Source: Flaccisagitta enflata (taxonomy: Eukaryota; Chaetognatha; Sagittoidea; Aphragmophora). Taken from it: a stretch of DNA of 64,000 bases. This document shows positions 10,750 to 21,999 of the stretch, in pieces (positions within the stretch are counted from its first letter, which is position 1; each line of letters opens with the position of its first letter). The notes beneath the pieces were generated by a model. The model was not told the origin of the DNA. It saw only the letters and a program-made list of their open reading frames with translations, and ran no database searches. The stretch covers positions 992,001 through 1,056,000 of the forward strand of contig OZ231126.1 of NCBI GenBank assembly GCA_965153355.1. Direction: 5' to 3'. A program made the translations under genes and the position numbers.

Positions 10750-11177
10750 AGTAATAGTATATATAAGAGTTCTTTTATTCTTCTTCATCGAGTAATAGTT
10801 AAGATCAAGGATAGTACAGGAGTGTTCTTCTATTCCACGAAGTAAGGAAGCAAGGCCGGAGTACGGAGTACGGAAGTAAATTGTTCTTTCTTCCTCTTCT
10901 CTTCTTCTTCTCTTCTTCTTCTTCTTCTTCTTCTTCTTCCTTATTTTAATACTATCCCTTCTTCTTCCTTCTTCTTTTTCCTTTTCCTCTTACGGAGGCA
11001 CTGAACCTTCTTCTTCTTCTTCTTCTTTTTCCTCATTCTTCTTCTTCTTCTTCCCTTCCTTCCTTCTGCCTCCACCACCTTCTCCTCCCACTTCCTTTTC
11101 TTTCTTCTCTTCCTTCTCTCTTTTATTTCTCTCTCTCTCTCTCTCTCTCTCTTCGCCCCTCTTCTTCTTCTTCTTCT

Positions 11178-11211
<34 letters not shown>

Positions 11212-11250
11212 TTCCTTCCTCTTCTTCATCTTTTTTTGCTTGAACTTTTT
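10699..11250 (+). repeat. CTT/CT-rich polypyrimidine tracts
   Basis: Blocks of (CTT)n at 10699-10746, 10890-10940 and 11160-11200, with an intervening (TC)n near 11130. Minus-strand Lys/Arg/Glu frames are artefacts of this composition. Confidence 0.9.
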
Positions 11251-11458
11251 TTTTACTGGCAACTTAAAATGGCTAAATCTCTGCTAAGCGTTGATACAGT
11301 AGGAACAAGTCGGAAAGCACCGACACAGCAGAGAAAAACTTTTGAGACAAAATACAATACAAAAATACAACACAATCAAAACAGGTTAGGTATTCAATAA
11401 AACCGGGTTTAACCAACGGACGAACGGATGGACGGACTGTCTTGGAGCGTGTAAAAGC

Positions 11459-14137
11459 CTGGTATATCGTCCCTGATTTTGGCCATGGTAATTAACAGTA
11501 CTTTAACGCCGTTAATTAACACTATATAGGTACCAGGAAATTAACTAAGAAAAACATTTCTTTATTTTTTAGAAAATTACTGAAAAGAGGTGTTGAAGGT
11601 CGTTGTTAATCATCAGGTACCTACATGCTGTTAATTAACATGCTGTTTTTGATGTTAATTAACACCCCATTTTAGCATGCTAATTAACACAAAAATATAG
11701 ATTATTACAAATTGTTAAAATATACAATTTTTGGTGTTAATTAACAGGCTAATGTTGAAGTTAATTAACATGAAAAAACATGCGTTAATTAATACAAAAA
11801 AATATAGATTATTAACAAATTGATTTTGGTGGATTTATACGCTGTTAACATGTTGTTTTTTAGATGTGTTAATTAACACTACAGTTCAATTATTAATTAA
11901 CCCAAAATATAGATTATTAAATAAATTGTTAAATATTCAATTTTTTCGTGTTAGTTAATGGGAGAAATGTGGTGTTAATTAACATCAAAAACAGCGTGTT
12001 AATTAACACAGACAAAATATAAATTATTAACAAATTGATTTTGTACTTACACGCTGTTAATTAACATGCTGTTTTTGATGGTAATTAATACCCAATTTCA
12101 TGCGTTAATTAATACAAAAAATATGTAGATTATTAACAAAATATTAAGAATATACAATTTTTTGGTGTTAATCAACAGGTGAAATGTGGAGTTAATCAAC
12201 ATCAAAAACAACATGTTAAATAACACAGAAAAAACATAAATTATTAACAAATTGATTTTGTAGCTATACGCTGTTAATTTACATGTTGTTTTTGATGTTA
12301 ATTAACACCACATTTTATGCGTTAATTAACAAATATGAATTATTAACAAAATGTAAAAAATATACCATTTTTTTGTGTTAATTAACAGTTGAAATGTGGT
12401 GTTAATCAACATAAACAACAGCGTGTTAATTAACACAGAAAAAATATGGATTATTAACAAATTGATTTTTTACCTAAACGCTGTCAATTAACATGCTGTT
12501 TTTGATATTAACTAACACCGCATTTCACCTGTTAATTAACACTAAAAAATTTTATATTCTTAATATTTTGTTAATAATCTATATCTTTTTGTGTTAATTA
12601 ACGCATGAAATTGGGTGTTAATTATAATTACCATCAAAAACAGCATACATCAACACAGAAAATATAGACACAACAACTGATTTTGTACTCACACCTCGTA
12701 ATTAACATGCTTTTATGATGTTAATTAACACACATTTCACTCATTAATTATCACAAAAAGATATAGATTATAAACAAAATATTAAGAATATACAATTTTT
12801 TGTAAGTTATTAACAGGTGAATGTGTTAATAACACTGAAAACAGCATGTTACTAACAGCGTTTAGGCAAAAATCACCCTGGTTATAATCTATATTTTTCT
12901 GTGTTAATTAACACGTTGTTTTTTATGTTACTAACACCATTATTTCAACTGCTAATTAACACCAAAAAGGGTATATTTTTTACAAATTGTTAATAATCTA
13001 TATTTTTCTGGTGTTAATTAACGCATGAAATGTGGTGTTAATTGACATCAAAAACAACATGTAAATTAACAGCATATAGCTACAAAATCAATTTGTTAAG
13101 AATCTATATTTTTTCTGTGTTAATTAACACGCTGTTTTTTATGTTAATTAACACCATATTTCAACTGTTAATTAACACCAAAAAATGGTATATTTTTTAC
13201 AATTTGTTAATAATCTATATTTTTTTGGTGTTAATTAACTCATGAAATGTGGCGTTAATTAACATTAAAAACAACATGTAAATTAACAGTGTATAACTAC
13301 AAAATCAATTTGTTAATAATCTATATTTTTTCTGTGTTAATTAACACATTGTTTTTGATGTTGATCAACTCCACATTTTACCTGTTAATCAACACCAAAA
13401 AATTGTATATTCTTAATGTTTTGTTAATAATCTATATTTTTTTTTGTGTTAATTAACGCATGAAATTGGGTGTTAATTACCATCAAAAACAGCATGTTAA
13501 TTAACAGCGTGTGAGTACAAAATCAATTTGTTAATAATCTATATTTTTATGCTAACACGTTGTTTTTGATGTTAATTAACACCACATTTCTCCTATTAAC
13601 TAACACAAAAATAGAATATTTTTAACAATTTGTTAATAATTATTTTTTTAATTAACGCATGAAATGTGGTGTTAATAACATCAAAAACAGCATGTTGATT
13701 AACAGCGTATAGGTACAAAATCAATTTGTTAATAATATATTTTTTTTTTGTGTTAATTAACCCGCTGTTTTTCATGTTAATTAACACTGCATTCCAACCG
13801 TTAATTAACACCAAAAAATGGTATATTTTTAACAATTTGTTGATAATCTATATTTTTTTTGTGTTAATTAACGCCTAAAATGGGGTGTTAATTAACATCA
13901 AAAACAGCATGTTAATTAACAGCATATAGGTACCTGATAATTAACAACAACCTTCAGCACCTATTTTCAGTAATTTTCTGAAAAATAATAAAAGGTTTTT
14001 CTTAGTTAATTTCCTGGTACCTATATCGTGTTAATCAACGACTGTTTTTTAAGTGTTAATTAACAGCAGAAAAACTACCGTTAGAGGGGTTAATGTGCCG
14101 TTAATTAACGCAGGGTATATCGCTCATGATATATCTC
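11459..14137 (+). mobile_element. GTTAATTAAC foldback element, copy 1
   Basis: This 2679 bp element is packed with the 10 bp palindrome GTTAATTAAC set in longer subrepeats that also contain TATAGATTATTAACAAATTG and ATGCTGTTTTTGATG. The outer parts are long inverted repeats of each other, for example the GGTACCAGGAAATTAACTAA region at 11529 and its complement near 14015. Modules run forward, reverse, forward, reverse. An exact 8 bp duplication GTAAAAGC flanks it (11451-11458 and 14138-14145). One terminus reads CTGGTATATCGTCC, the other, inverted, GAGATATATCATGAG. No transposase is encoded, so it is non-autonomous. Long internally repetitive inverted repeats are the structure of foldback elements. 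Confidence 0.85.
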
Positions 14138-14284
14138 GTAAAAGCGTTAGTAGACCGCCATGACCAGGACACAGGCCTACCGACCGAATGAGCGACGCTC
14201 TGATGACGCCATTGCACAGTCTTTCCCCCCCCCCCCCCCGCCATCACAGATGGGTGGAGAGGAGCGGAAAACCTCGAAAGACAG

Positions 14285-14343
14285 TTTTTGACGGACGGAC
14301 TGACCGATACAGCTAATTCTAGAGTAGCTTGTCCGCGACTAAA
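14285..14343 (-). mobile_element. Hairpin/ACGG element remnant
   Basis: (GGAC)n-like sequence is followed by an imperfect AGTAGCTTGTCCGCGACT hairpin and AAAAA, in inverted orientation. It lies about 140 bp downstream of the foldback element. Confidence 0.45.
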
Positions 14344-14481
14344 AATCATTTTCCTCATTAAAATCAAAATGCGAGGCATCAAAAATGATAAATCGGACAA
14401 ATGAAATGCGGGCATTAAGGAAGAGGAAAATTTGGAGAAAGCTGGAAGACGGGGTTAATTGATAACGCCAATAAGACGACT

Positions 14482-14703
<222 letters not shown>

Positions 14704-15034
14704 CTTCCGTCAACCACTTCAATCTCGCACAACCACTGGGACAACAATAACTTCCAACAGAAGAACTTCTTCTCATTCTTTTCTTCTTCGTTCGCATTGA
14801 GGATATTTTGTAGACATTTGCTTGTCTTTGTTAAAGCAATTCAATTGACAGGGGAATTTTTTGACGAGTTAAAAAGGAAACTTGAATCAAAGCCTTTCAA
14901 GTAATTTTCTTCCCTCCAAGAAGGCAGGGCAAATATTGGCTTAATTTTGTCCCAAACAGACAAAACTACCGGAATGCGAGTGTGTTTCTAACGACCGCCA
15001 AAAACGCATTTCTTCCCGTGAAATGTGTTCACAG

Positions 15035-15245
15035 AATTTCAACTGTCCCACGAGCGAGTGATGGAAGTGAGTGAGCGAGCCTGTGAGAACATTGAGCGAG
15101 CGAAGCGAGAAGAGCAAAGCGGAGCGCTGCGGAGTGAGAGAGCGGAGTTAGAGAGCGGAGTGAGTGGTACGAGCGAACGAAAGTGGAGAGCGACCGAGTG
15201 GTCCGCTCAAAACGCGATTGTCACGAGTAGAAACAGCCCATCCCT
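15035..15245 (+). repeat. Dispersed repeat with GAGCGA-rich core, copy 1
   Basis: It starts AATTTCAACTGTCCCACGA, passes through a GAGCGAGCGAAGCGAG-rich core, and ends ACGCGATTGTCACGAGTAGA. The same order with a shorter core occurs at 20090-20205. The open frame across it is composition-driven. Confidence 0.7.
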
Positions 15246-15249
15246 TGAA

Positions 15250-15639
15250 CAGAAATATCGACCAGTAGTTGCATATATGGCAAAATGATTGGAGGCTGTC
15301 AGGCCTAAAATGGAATAATGAAGTTGATGTTGAATCTCATATCACTGTCAGATGAATACCCAAAACTTAGTTGCTTTAAAATCCGGACAAATTCAGCTAC
15401 ATGTATGGAAAGTGGACAACACATAATTAACATTTACAAAACTTAACTCTTAGTCTTGTAATGAGTAGTGAACGCTCTCATACTATTCAAAGATCCAAAA
15501 GTTAGTCAGTCTAGTTGTTGGAAATCTTATCTATTGAAGTCTTTATTTAAAGGCCCCTGTCCAGGAAGACAACCCAGCCGAGATGGAGATGAAGTGGAAT
15601 AAGTGCTTTGGGAAAACAAAAGAATTATTCAGCATTTTT
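15250..15639. other. Unassigned interval
   Basis: Non-repetitive sequence with no gene signature. Confidence 0.4.
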
Positions 15640-15904
15640 AGTCGCATTCACACCACTCTATGACCCGCTCTGTCCGTCAGTCGGTCAAGCCTTTGGTTGG
15701 TCTCTTGGTCAGTCTGTCTGTGACGCTTAGAGTTTCTATGTCATTATACGGCGTTTGAAGTCATTCTGTGTTACTTTAAGTCAATACAAGTCATGAAAAG
15801 TAAATTTGTCATTTTTTGGGTTTCAAGGCTTTTATTGAAACTGGTGGAGTCAGGTAGATACAAATATTCATGTCCCGCACGCGACTTATAGGTATTGGCC
15901 TTGT
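15640..15904 (+). mobile_element. Hairpin/ACGG element, long-form copy
   Basis: Begins AGTCGCATTCACACCACTCT and a short GTCCGTCAGTCGGTC core, and ends CGCACGCGACTTATAGG then TATTGGCCTTGT. The CCTTGT end is shared with the copies at 20533 and 57494. Confidence 0.5.
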
Positions 15905-16075
15905 TTTTTTTTGTTTTTTTTTTCCAAATTGAATTTTCATTAAAATACTACGACGGGACAAGACGGAGAGATCTACGCATACTTTAACACAAAACTCATA
16001 TCAATAGAAAACAAGCCCAACAGGGAATTAGTCGCATACTCCATTTTTCACAAACAAAAACATGATTGTATTTTT

Positions 16076-16310
16076 ACATATTAACGTGATTACATTATGT
16101 CGTAATTACATAATCACAAAGTGACATAATTACATAATTACATGATTACATAATCTCATAATTACATAATTACATAATTACATAATTACATAATTACATA
16201 ATTACATAATTACATAATTACATAATTACATAATTACATAATTACATAATTACGTAGTTACATAGTTATATAATTACATAATTACATAATGACATAATTA
16301 CAAAATCGCA
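16076..16310 (+). repeat. (ATTACATA)n octanucleotide repeat
   Basis: About 25 copies of ATTACATA. The flanks are degenerate. Confidence 0.9.
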
Positions 16311-16560
16311 TAATTTTTCATGGATATTCATAGACAAAACTAAAAACATCTATCTTGTTTCATTTATCTCATAAATTAATCGAATAACAACAACAACAGA
16401 AAAAAAGCGGAGAACAAGTTTTCGCGTGAAATAGATCTCGCAGCCCAAAGACAGACTTTTTATTGGATGTTTGAGTGAAACGCGATCGCGCGTGAGATGA
16501 GACGCAAACGCTACTTTGAAAAGACAAAGCGCGTGAGAAGCAAACGCGTGCGCCAGAGAG

Positions 16561-16860
16561 ACGAAGCGTGAAACGTGAACGTGAACGAGAACGCGAGCAA
16601 TCGCGGCCTAAGACAGAATGCGGAACCGGAACGTCAATGAGAAAGCGGGAACCGGAACGTCAACGAGAACGCGGGAAGCAAACGCGGGAAACGAACGCGG
16701 GAAGCGAACGCGGGAAGCAAACGCGGGAAGCGAATGCGGGAAGCGAACGCGGAAAACAAACGCGGGAAGCGAACGCGGGAAACGAACGCGGGATGCGAAC
16801 GCGGGAAGCGAACGCGGGAAGCGAACGCGGGAAGCGAACGCGGGAAACGAACGCGGCCCA
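16561..16860 (+). repeat. 13 bp GC-rich minisatellite (GAACGCGGGAAGC)
   Basis: Tandem 13 bp units give open frames in all phases with a 13-residue protein period (Arg/Ala/Asn/Glu rich on plus, Phe/Pro/Arg on minus). This is a repeat artefact, not a gene. Confidence 0.85.
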
Positions 16861-16984
16861 AGACAGACAAGGCGCAAAAACTGAATGCGTAGACCACGTC
16901 CGCGAAATATGAGAGGAAACGCGATGTGATCATGGAAGGCGCGCAATTGGAGGGTTGGGCATATAAGAAGAGAATGAAAGCGAT

Positions 16985-17150
16985 GGTGGCATGCAGGCTG
17001 AGGGTGGCATGCAGGCTGAGGGTGGCATGCAGGCTGAGGGTGGCATGTAGGCTGAGGGTGGCATGCAGGCTGAGGGTGGCATGCAGACTCAGGGTGGCCT
17101 TTGAGCTGAGGGTGGCATGTAAGCTGAGGCTTACATGCACGTTGAGACCA
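16985..17150 (+). repeat. 18 bp minisatellite (GGCATGCAGGCTGAGGGT)
   Basis: About nine copies, the last few diverged. The period is divisible by three, which keeps frames open. Confidence 0.9.
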
Positions 17151-17247
17151 TCAGCGGGGCCGCATGAGCCGCGGGGCAGCGGGGCTGCATGAGTGCGTGG
17201 ACTTTAAAGAGTGGGACGCGATATGAGGGTTGCAACTTGAAAAAAGA

Positions 17248-17248
<1 letters not shown>

Positions 17249-17306
<58 letters not shown>

Positions 17307-17390
17307 TTATTATTGTTGTTGTTGTTCTGTTTGTTGTTGTTGTTGCTGTTGTTGTTTTATTTGATGGTTGTTGTTGTTAATTGTTGTTAT

Positions 17391-17442
<52 letters not shown>

Positions 17443-17740
17443 AAATACATTATTTGCGGTTGTTGTTGTTGTTATTTTGTTGTTGTTGTTGTTGTTGTTG
17501 TTATTTGTTGTTGTTGTTGTTTATTGTTGTTGTTGTAGCTGTTTTTGAGGTTGTTGTTGTTGTTGTTGTTGTTGTAGCTGTTTTTGAGGTTGTTGTTGTT
17601 GCTGTTGTTGTAGTTCGTTTTTTGCTGTTGTTGTTGTTTTATTATTGTTATTTTGTTGTTGTTGTTGTTGTTTATTGTTATTTTTGTTGTTGTTATTGTT
17701 CTTGTTGATGTTGTTGTTGTTGTTCTTATTGATGTTGTTG
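17249..17740 (+). repeat. (TTG)n tracts
   Basis: Long TTG runs, broken by TTATTG, TAGCTGTTTTTGAGG and similar segments. It is the reverse-strand equivalent of the AAC tracts elsewhere. Confidence 0.95.
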
Positions 17741-17782
17741 TTGTGTCGTGTTATTGTGTTTGCTGTGTGTCATTGTGGGCAG

Positions 17783-17785
<3 letters not shown>

Positions 17786-17835
<50 letters not shown>

Positions 17836-17990
17836 CAGAGACAGAGACAGAGACAGACAGACAGAGTGGGAGAGAGAGACAGGGGGAGAGAGATACAGAG
17901 AGAGAAACACAGAAAATCATGTAACACGGGGGAGACAGAAAGACAGAGAGACAAAAAGACAAATAGAAAAAGAAAGAGAAGAAAGAAACA
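17786..17990 (+). repeat. (GA)n followed by GACA-rich tract
   Basis: A pure GA run followed by degenerate AGAGACAGAC-type sequence. Confidence 0.9.
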
Positions 17991-18056
17991 GTAGAGAATG
18001 AATAATTTATACTAAAATGAGTACTGCTAAAACTGACATGATATCAGGATCTAAAG

Positions 18057-18235
18057 CGGAAGTGGAAGCAGTTGCGGAAGCGGAAGCGCTTGATTATGTA
18101 CTTTCGCTTCTGCTTCCGCTTCCATTAGGCATCCAAAAAATGTTTCACTTCTGCTTCCGCATCCACTTGATTTTGATATTGCGCTTCCACTTCCGCTTCC
18201 GCTTCCATGCTCAGACTACTGCTTCCACGCCGCTA
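18057..18235 (+). repeat. GGAAGC/GCTTCC inverted hexamer cluster
   Basis: GGAAGCGGAAGC at about 18072-18092 is mirrored by GCTTCTGCTTCCGCTTCC at about 18107-18123 and again near 18140-18200, so the segment can fold on itself. No coding support. Confidence 0.6.
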
Positions 18236-18239
18236 TATT

Positions 18240-18525
18240 CTGTCTCTAGTTTGTTGTTGGTAGTTTTATTATTTTTGTTGTTGTTGTTTATTTGTTATGT
18301 TGTTGTTGTTGTTGTTGTTTATTTATTTGTTGTTGTTATTGTTGTTGTTCTTGTATTTATTTATTTGATGTTGTTGTTGTTGTGTTGTTGTTGAGATTGC
18401 TGTTATCTTGTTTTTGTCATCTTGTTTTTATGATCTTTTTTTTTTGTCATCTTGTTTTTATGATCTTTTTTTTTTTGTCATCTTGTTTTTATGATCTTTT
18501 TTTTTGTTATCTTGTTTTTGTCTTA
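18240..18525 (+). repeat. (TTG)n and ~32 bp tandem repeat
   Basis: A TTG-rich stretch to about 18395, then four copies of a ~32 bp unit containing TTGTCATCTTGTTTTTATGA with a T-run of varying length. Confidence 0.85.
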
Positions 18526-18778
18526 GGCATGGCATTCTTCAAGAGCAAAGACAAAAGTCAAAAGAAGTCGCTGAGCTAAAACAAGATGTCGTTCCAGTTA
18601 ATGAGCAGCTGACAAAAGAACACACTTTAAGTTCCGAAATTGGGTTGTTCCCATCGAAGTTCGTTTGCATTTGATGGTTTATTTTCCAATCAGTTGAACT
18701 CGCCCGCTTGTCAATCGCTCCGTTTTCCCGTATAGCGTTAAAAGCGATCATACTGTAGCACTATGTTGTACAACTTGT

Positions 18779-18780
<2 letters not shown>

Positions 18781-18859
<79 letters not shown>

Positions 18860-18860
18860 A
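18781..18860 (+). repeat. (GA)n(GACA)n compound microsatellite
   Basis: AG repeats followed by about ten AGAC tetramers. The same compound type, on the opposite strand, occurs at 59709-59961. Confidence 0.95.
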
Positions 18861-19310
18861 AGAGACAGAGATAGAGAATAATGGTAAAAAATAATCATGG
18901 CTAAGAAAATACAATATGATGATAGAGGCCACACCACAAATCAGCTTCCAGAACATTTCTTCCAATAACTGCAACCCAAAGATGAAGAAGGATTGATGCA
19001 TCGCAAAACATAAGAGCAATCATGAGGAGGCAAATGCAAGTTAAAAAGAGATGTCCCACTACAAACCAGCTGCTGGGGCAACTGAACCCAGCTTCTGGAG
19101 CTTCTAGAGCAATTGATCCAACAACTTTAGCGTTGCTTCTGCACTTATGTGCGCCTGTTACAAGACTTGCTGTTAACACACGTCTGATAATGTTAACATA
19201 TCGTCTGATAATCGACAATACGTCAGCAACGCTTTTGTCAACAAAGCCGTTACTGATACCTCAACCCAGCTTGATTTATTAAAAGGATCTCACAAAAAAG
19301 ACTCACAACA

Positions 19311-19917
19311 ATGGATCTTGAAATGGAGAAAGCCTCTTCAGCTCCTCCTCCTGATTACAATACTGCAGTATCAATGGGTCGATCACAAAGTCCAGGACAA
19401 GACCGATTCAAACCACCGTTTGATTCTACGGCAGACCCACCAGCAACCACTCCAACCCAAATCAACATTGAGCCCATGGGGTGGGCACCAAACCCGTATC
19501 AACCATCAGCGAGTCCCGGACATGCGAATTTTCAACCACCAATTTCAATGGAACCGATTCCTTACCCGCCGGTATCAATTCCTTACCCACCGGGATCAAC
19601 GATCAACTCCATACCCTTTGGTGACAACCCCTGTGAGTCCAAACCCTGCAACTTCTTACGGGGCAACTCCAACCCATACCAACTTCCAACCCGTAACATT
19701 GGCTCCAAGTCCGAACAGTTGCCAACCGGCCTCATTGACACCGACTGCAGGACCATCTGGTGGCCAGTTTGTGCCCTCCCTGCCTCCAGAGGCGGGTATC
19801 AGCAAAGACTTCTTACCCGTGGCAATTATTACTTGCATCTTTTGCAACTGGTTTTGTCTCGGATGTGTCTCTCTCTACTTTGCCATCAAAACCAGAGAAG
19901 CTCTCAAGGCCGGCAAT
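19311..19917 (+). CDS. CD225/dispanin-family protein, exon 1 (frameshifted)
   Basis: The exon starts at ATG in a CAACA-ATGG context. A Pro/Tyr-rich N-terminal region of about 100 residues includes PPPDYNT, a PPxY motif. The frame must then shift by +1 somewhere around 19560-19615 to continue as TPYPLVTTPVSPNP and reach the conserved domain: KDFLPVAIITCIFCNWFCLG, then CVSLYFAIKTREALKAGN. This matches the first membrane helix and the following basic loop of CD225 (IFITM/PRRT/dispanin) proteins. The exon closes phase 0 at GGCAAT|GTAAGT. The family consists of small membrane proteins in which CD225 forms an intramembrane helix plus a transmembrane helix. The frame break could be an assembly error, an indel that makes this a pseudogene, or a small unrecognised intron. 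I do not recognise a specific orthologue. Confidence 0.75.
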
Positions 19918-20089
19918 GTAAGTTGTAACAATGGGTATGTGTCTACTGATTTGTATGACTCTATCTTTGTCTTATTTTCTTTTATTTCTCATATCTCTAT
20001 CTCTATCTCACCAGAGTATGTTTCTACTTATGACAAGAATCTCGATTGTTCCCATGAAACGCGATTTCAGCTTGAACACATTTTCTTGA

Positions 20090-20205
20090 ATTTTAACCAT
20101 CCCACGAAGTAGCCTCTGAACGGAGCGAATGAGCGGAGTGAGCAGTGCGAGCAACCGAGTGGCCCGCTAAAAACGTGATTGTCATGAGTAGAAACAGACC
20201 CAATA
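20090..20205 (+). repeat. Dispersed repeat with GAGCGA-rich core, copy 2
   Basis: Shares TTTAACCATCCCACGA-type and GTGATTGTCATGAGTAGAAA-type ends with the copy at 15035, with a shorter GAGCGGAGTGAGC core. Confidence 0.65.
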
Positions 20206-20265
20206 TTCAGGGATGAATTGATCTCTACTACTAACTGAATTGGATTTTTGTTGTTTTTTTTTTTT

Positions 20266-20530
20266 AGTCGCTCGCACGCGACTCTACAACCCGCTCCATT
20301 TTCGGTCCGTTGGTCGGTCCGTTGGTTGGTCACTTTGCTTTTTTGCGTCGTTTATGGTCATTTTGGGTTGTCTGGAGTCATTTTGAATCATTATTTGTTG
20401 TTTTTGGTCATTTTTGGTCATTTTTTGTCATTTTTGGTCATTCTTGATCATTTATGTCATTTGTGTCGTTTTTGGGCATTTAAAGTAGATTTAAGTCCTT
20501 TTAAGTCATTTCGGGACGTTTCAGATCATT
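20266..20530 (+). mobile_element. Hairpin/ACGG element with GGTCATTTT tail
   Basis: Begins AGTCGCTCGCACGCGACT, then CTACAACCCGCTCC, a GGTCCGTTGGTC core and TTTGGTCATTTTTGGTCA repeats. The module order equals that of the inverted copy at 6431-6608. Confidence 0.6.
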
Positions 20531-20532
20531 TT

Positions 20533-20771
20533 TAGTCGCATGCTACGCGACTCTATAAGCCACTTTTCGGTTGGTCCATTAGTCGGTTGGTCACAAAACT
20601 GTTTTTAAGGTTTTCTAAAGCGTTTTTCATGTCTCTGAATGGCAGAGAAGAATTTTTGTGGAACAAAAGGCCATTTCAAATGTCTTTTTGAGGAAAAAAT
20701 TGTTTGTTTGTCTGTCTGCCTGATTGTTTTTGAAAATGCCGACGCACGCGACTTAGGTCTAATGACCTTGT
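20533..20771 (+). mobile_element. Hairpin/ACGG element
   Basis: Begins AGTCGCATGCTACGCGACT and CTATAAGCCACTTTTCGG, and ends GCACGCGACTTAGGTCTAAT-GACCTTGT. It is directly abutted to the previous copy, head to tail. Confidence 0.6.
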
Positions 20772-20939
20772 CATTTATTTTACATCGTTTTTGTTATGTT
20801 TTGGTAATCTATGTCATTTTGTTCATTTTGATCATTTAACTCATTTTTTTCCTTTTTTGTTGTTTTTTAACTCAATGGGTCTTCTCTGGACATAATGGGT
20901 CACTTTGGGTCATTGTAGGTCATTTTGGGTCAGTTTGAG

Positions 20940-21605
20940 TTATTTCAAGCTCGAGGCTAGAGCCTCCAGGATAGAGCCTCTGGGCTGGGGACTCCCTCAT
21001 TTGTCATTTTTTTGGGATTTTGTCATGTTTTGTCATATTGAGGTTTTTTGGAGTTATTCTTAATCAGTTTGGGGCACTTAGGGTTTTGTAATCATTTTAG
21101 GTCAATTAAAGTCACTCTGCGTCATTTTGAATTGTTTTGTCGTTTCCTGTTTCGAAACTGGTGGGTTTTGAGGTCTGGGTTAAGAGTGGTGGGTCTCATG
21201 GTAAAAATTGAAGCTGGTGGGTCTCAAGGCTTAAATTGAAACTGGTGGGTTTCAAAGCTTTAATTGAATGTGATGGGTTTTGGGGCTTGGGTTGGGTCAA
21301 GGATTTCGGGGCTTGGGGACGGTGACATTAAAGATTTGGGTGAAACTTGTGGGGTCTGAGGGTTGAAATTGGGGCTGGTGGGTTCCGGGGCTTGAATTAG
21401 GACTGTAGGGTTTCAAGGCTTAAATTGAAAGTGGTGGGTCTCAGTGCTTTAAATAAACTGGAGGGGTTTCACGGCTTAGACTGAGACTGTACGATTTAGA
21501 GGCTTTGATTGAAACTTGTGGAGTCAGGTCAATGAAACTATGAAACTATGAAACTATGAAACTATGAAACTATGAAACTATGAAACTTTGAAACTATGAA
21601 AATAT
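20940..21605 (+). repeat. ~30 bp ACTGGTGGGTTTCAAGGCTT minisatellite and (TGAAACTAT)n
   Basis: Diverged units containing GAAACTGGTGGGTTTCAAGG run to about 21525. About eight copies of the 9 bp unit TGAAACTAT follow, then a CGCACGCGACTTATA hairpin-family end. Confidence 0.7.
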
Positions 21606-21999
21606 GTCCCGCACGCGACTTATAACCTAGCACTATCTAGCTCACAAATATATCGACAAAATGGGGATTAGTTGCTTTAATGACATAAAATCTATAGAAA
21701 TAGGCTAGTAATACGAAAACAGCTAAAATGTCAAAAAATGGTCTCCCGCACATGGATCGGCTCGTATTTACATGGGTCACACTATTTACAGCCACCAATG
21801 ACACTTTTGACTCATTTCATGTCGCCTGCAATAGTATAAGTGAGCGGTATCTGCCCTTCAGTTTCTGGCACTTTTTTTTCTCCAAGAAAATGGAGCTATA
21901 CCGTGTCTTGCAATGAGTTATTATGAGTAGATATGAGCTAAAAACCTACCAGATGATTGATTTAGATACTGGTTATGACGCTGGCACCACCTAGACCAA

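Noticed and set aside
11459-14137. Centromeric or replication-origin satellite
   Set aside because: The two copies have precise ends and 8 bp target duplications, which a satellite block would not have.
16568-17140. Arg/Ala/Asn/Glu and Phe/Pro/Arg frames
   Set aside because: 13 bp and 18 bp minisatellite periods explain them.
18901-19218. Hydrophobic minus-strand frame upstream of the CD225-family gene
   Set aside because: No family pattern, no splice structure, and it runs into a GA/GACA microsatellite frame; probably chance.
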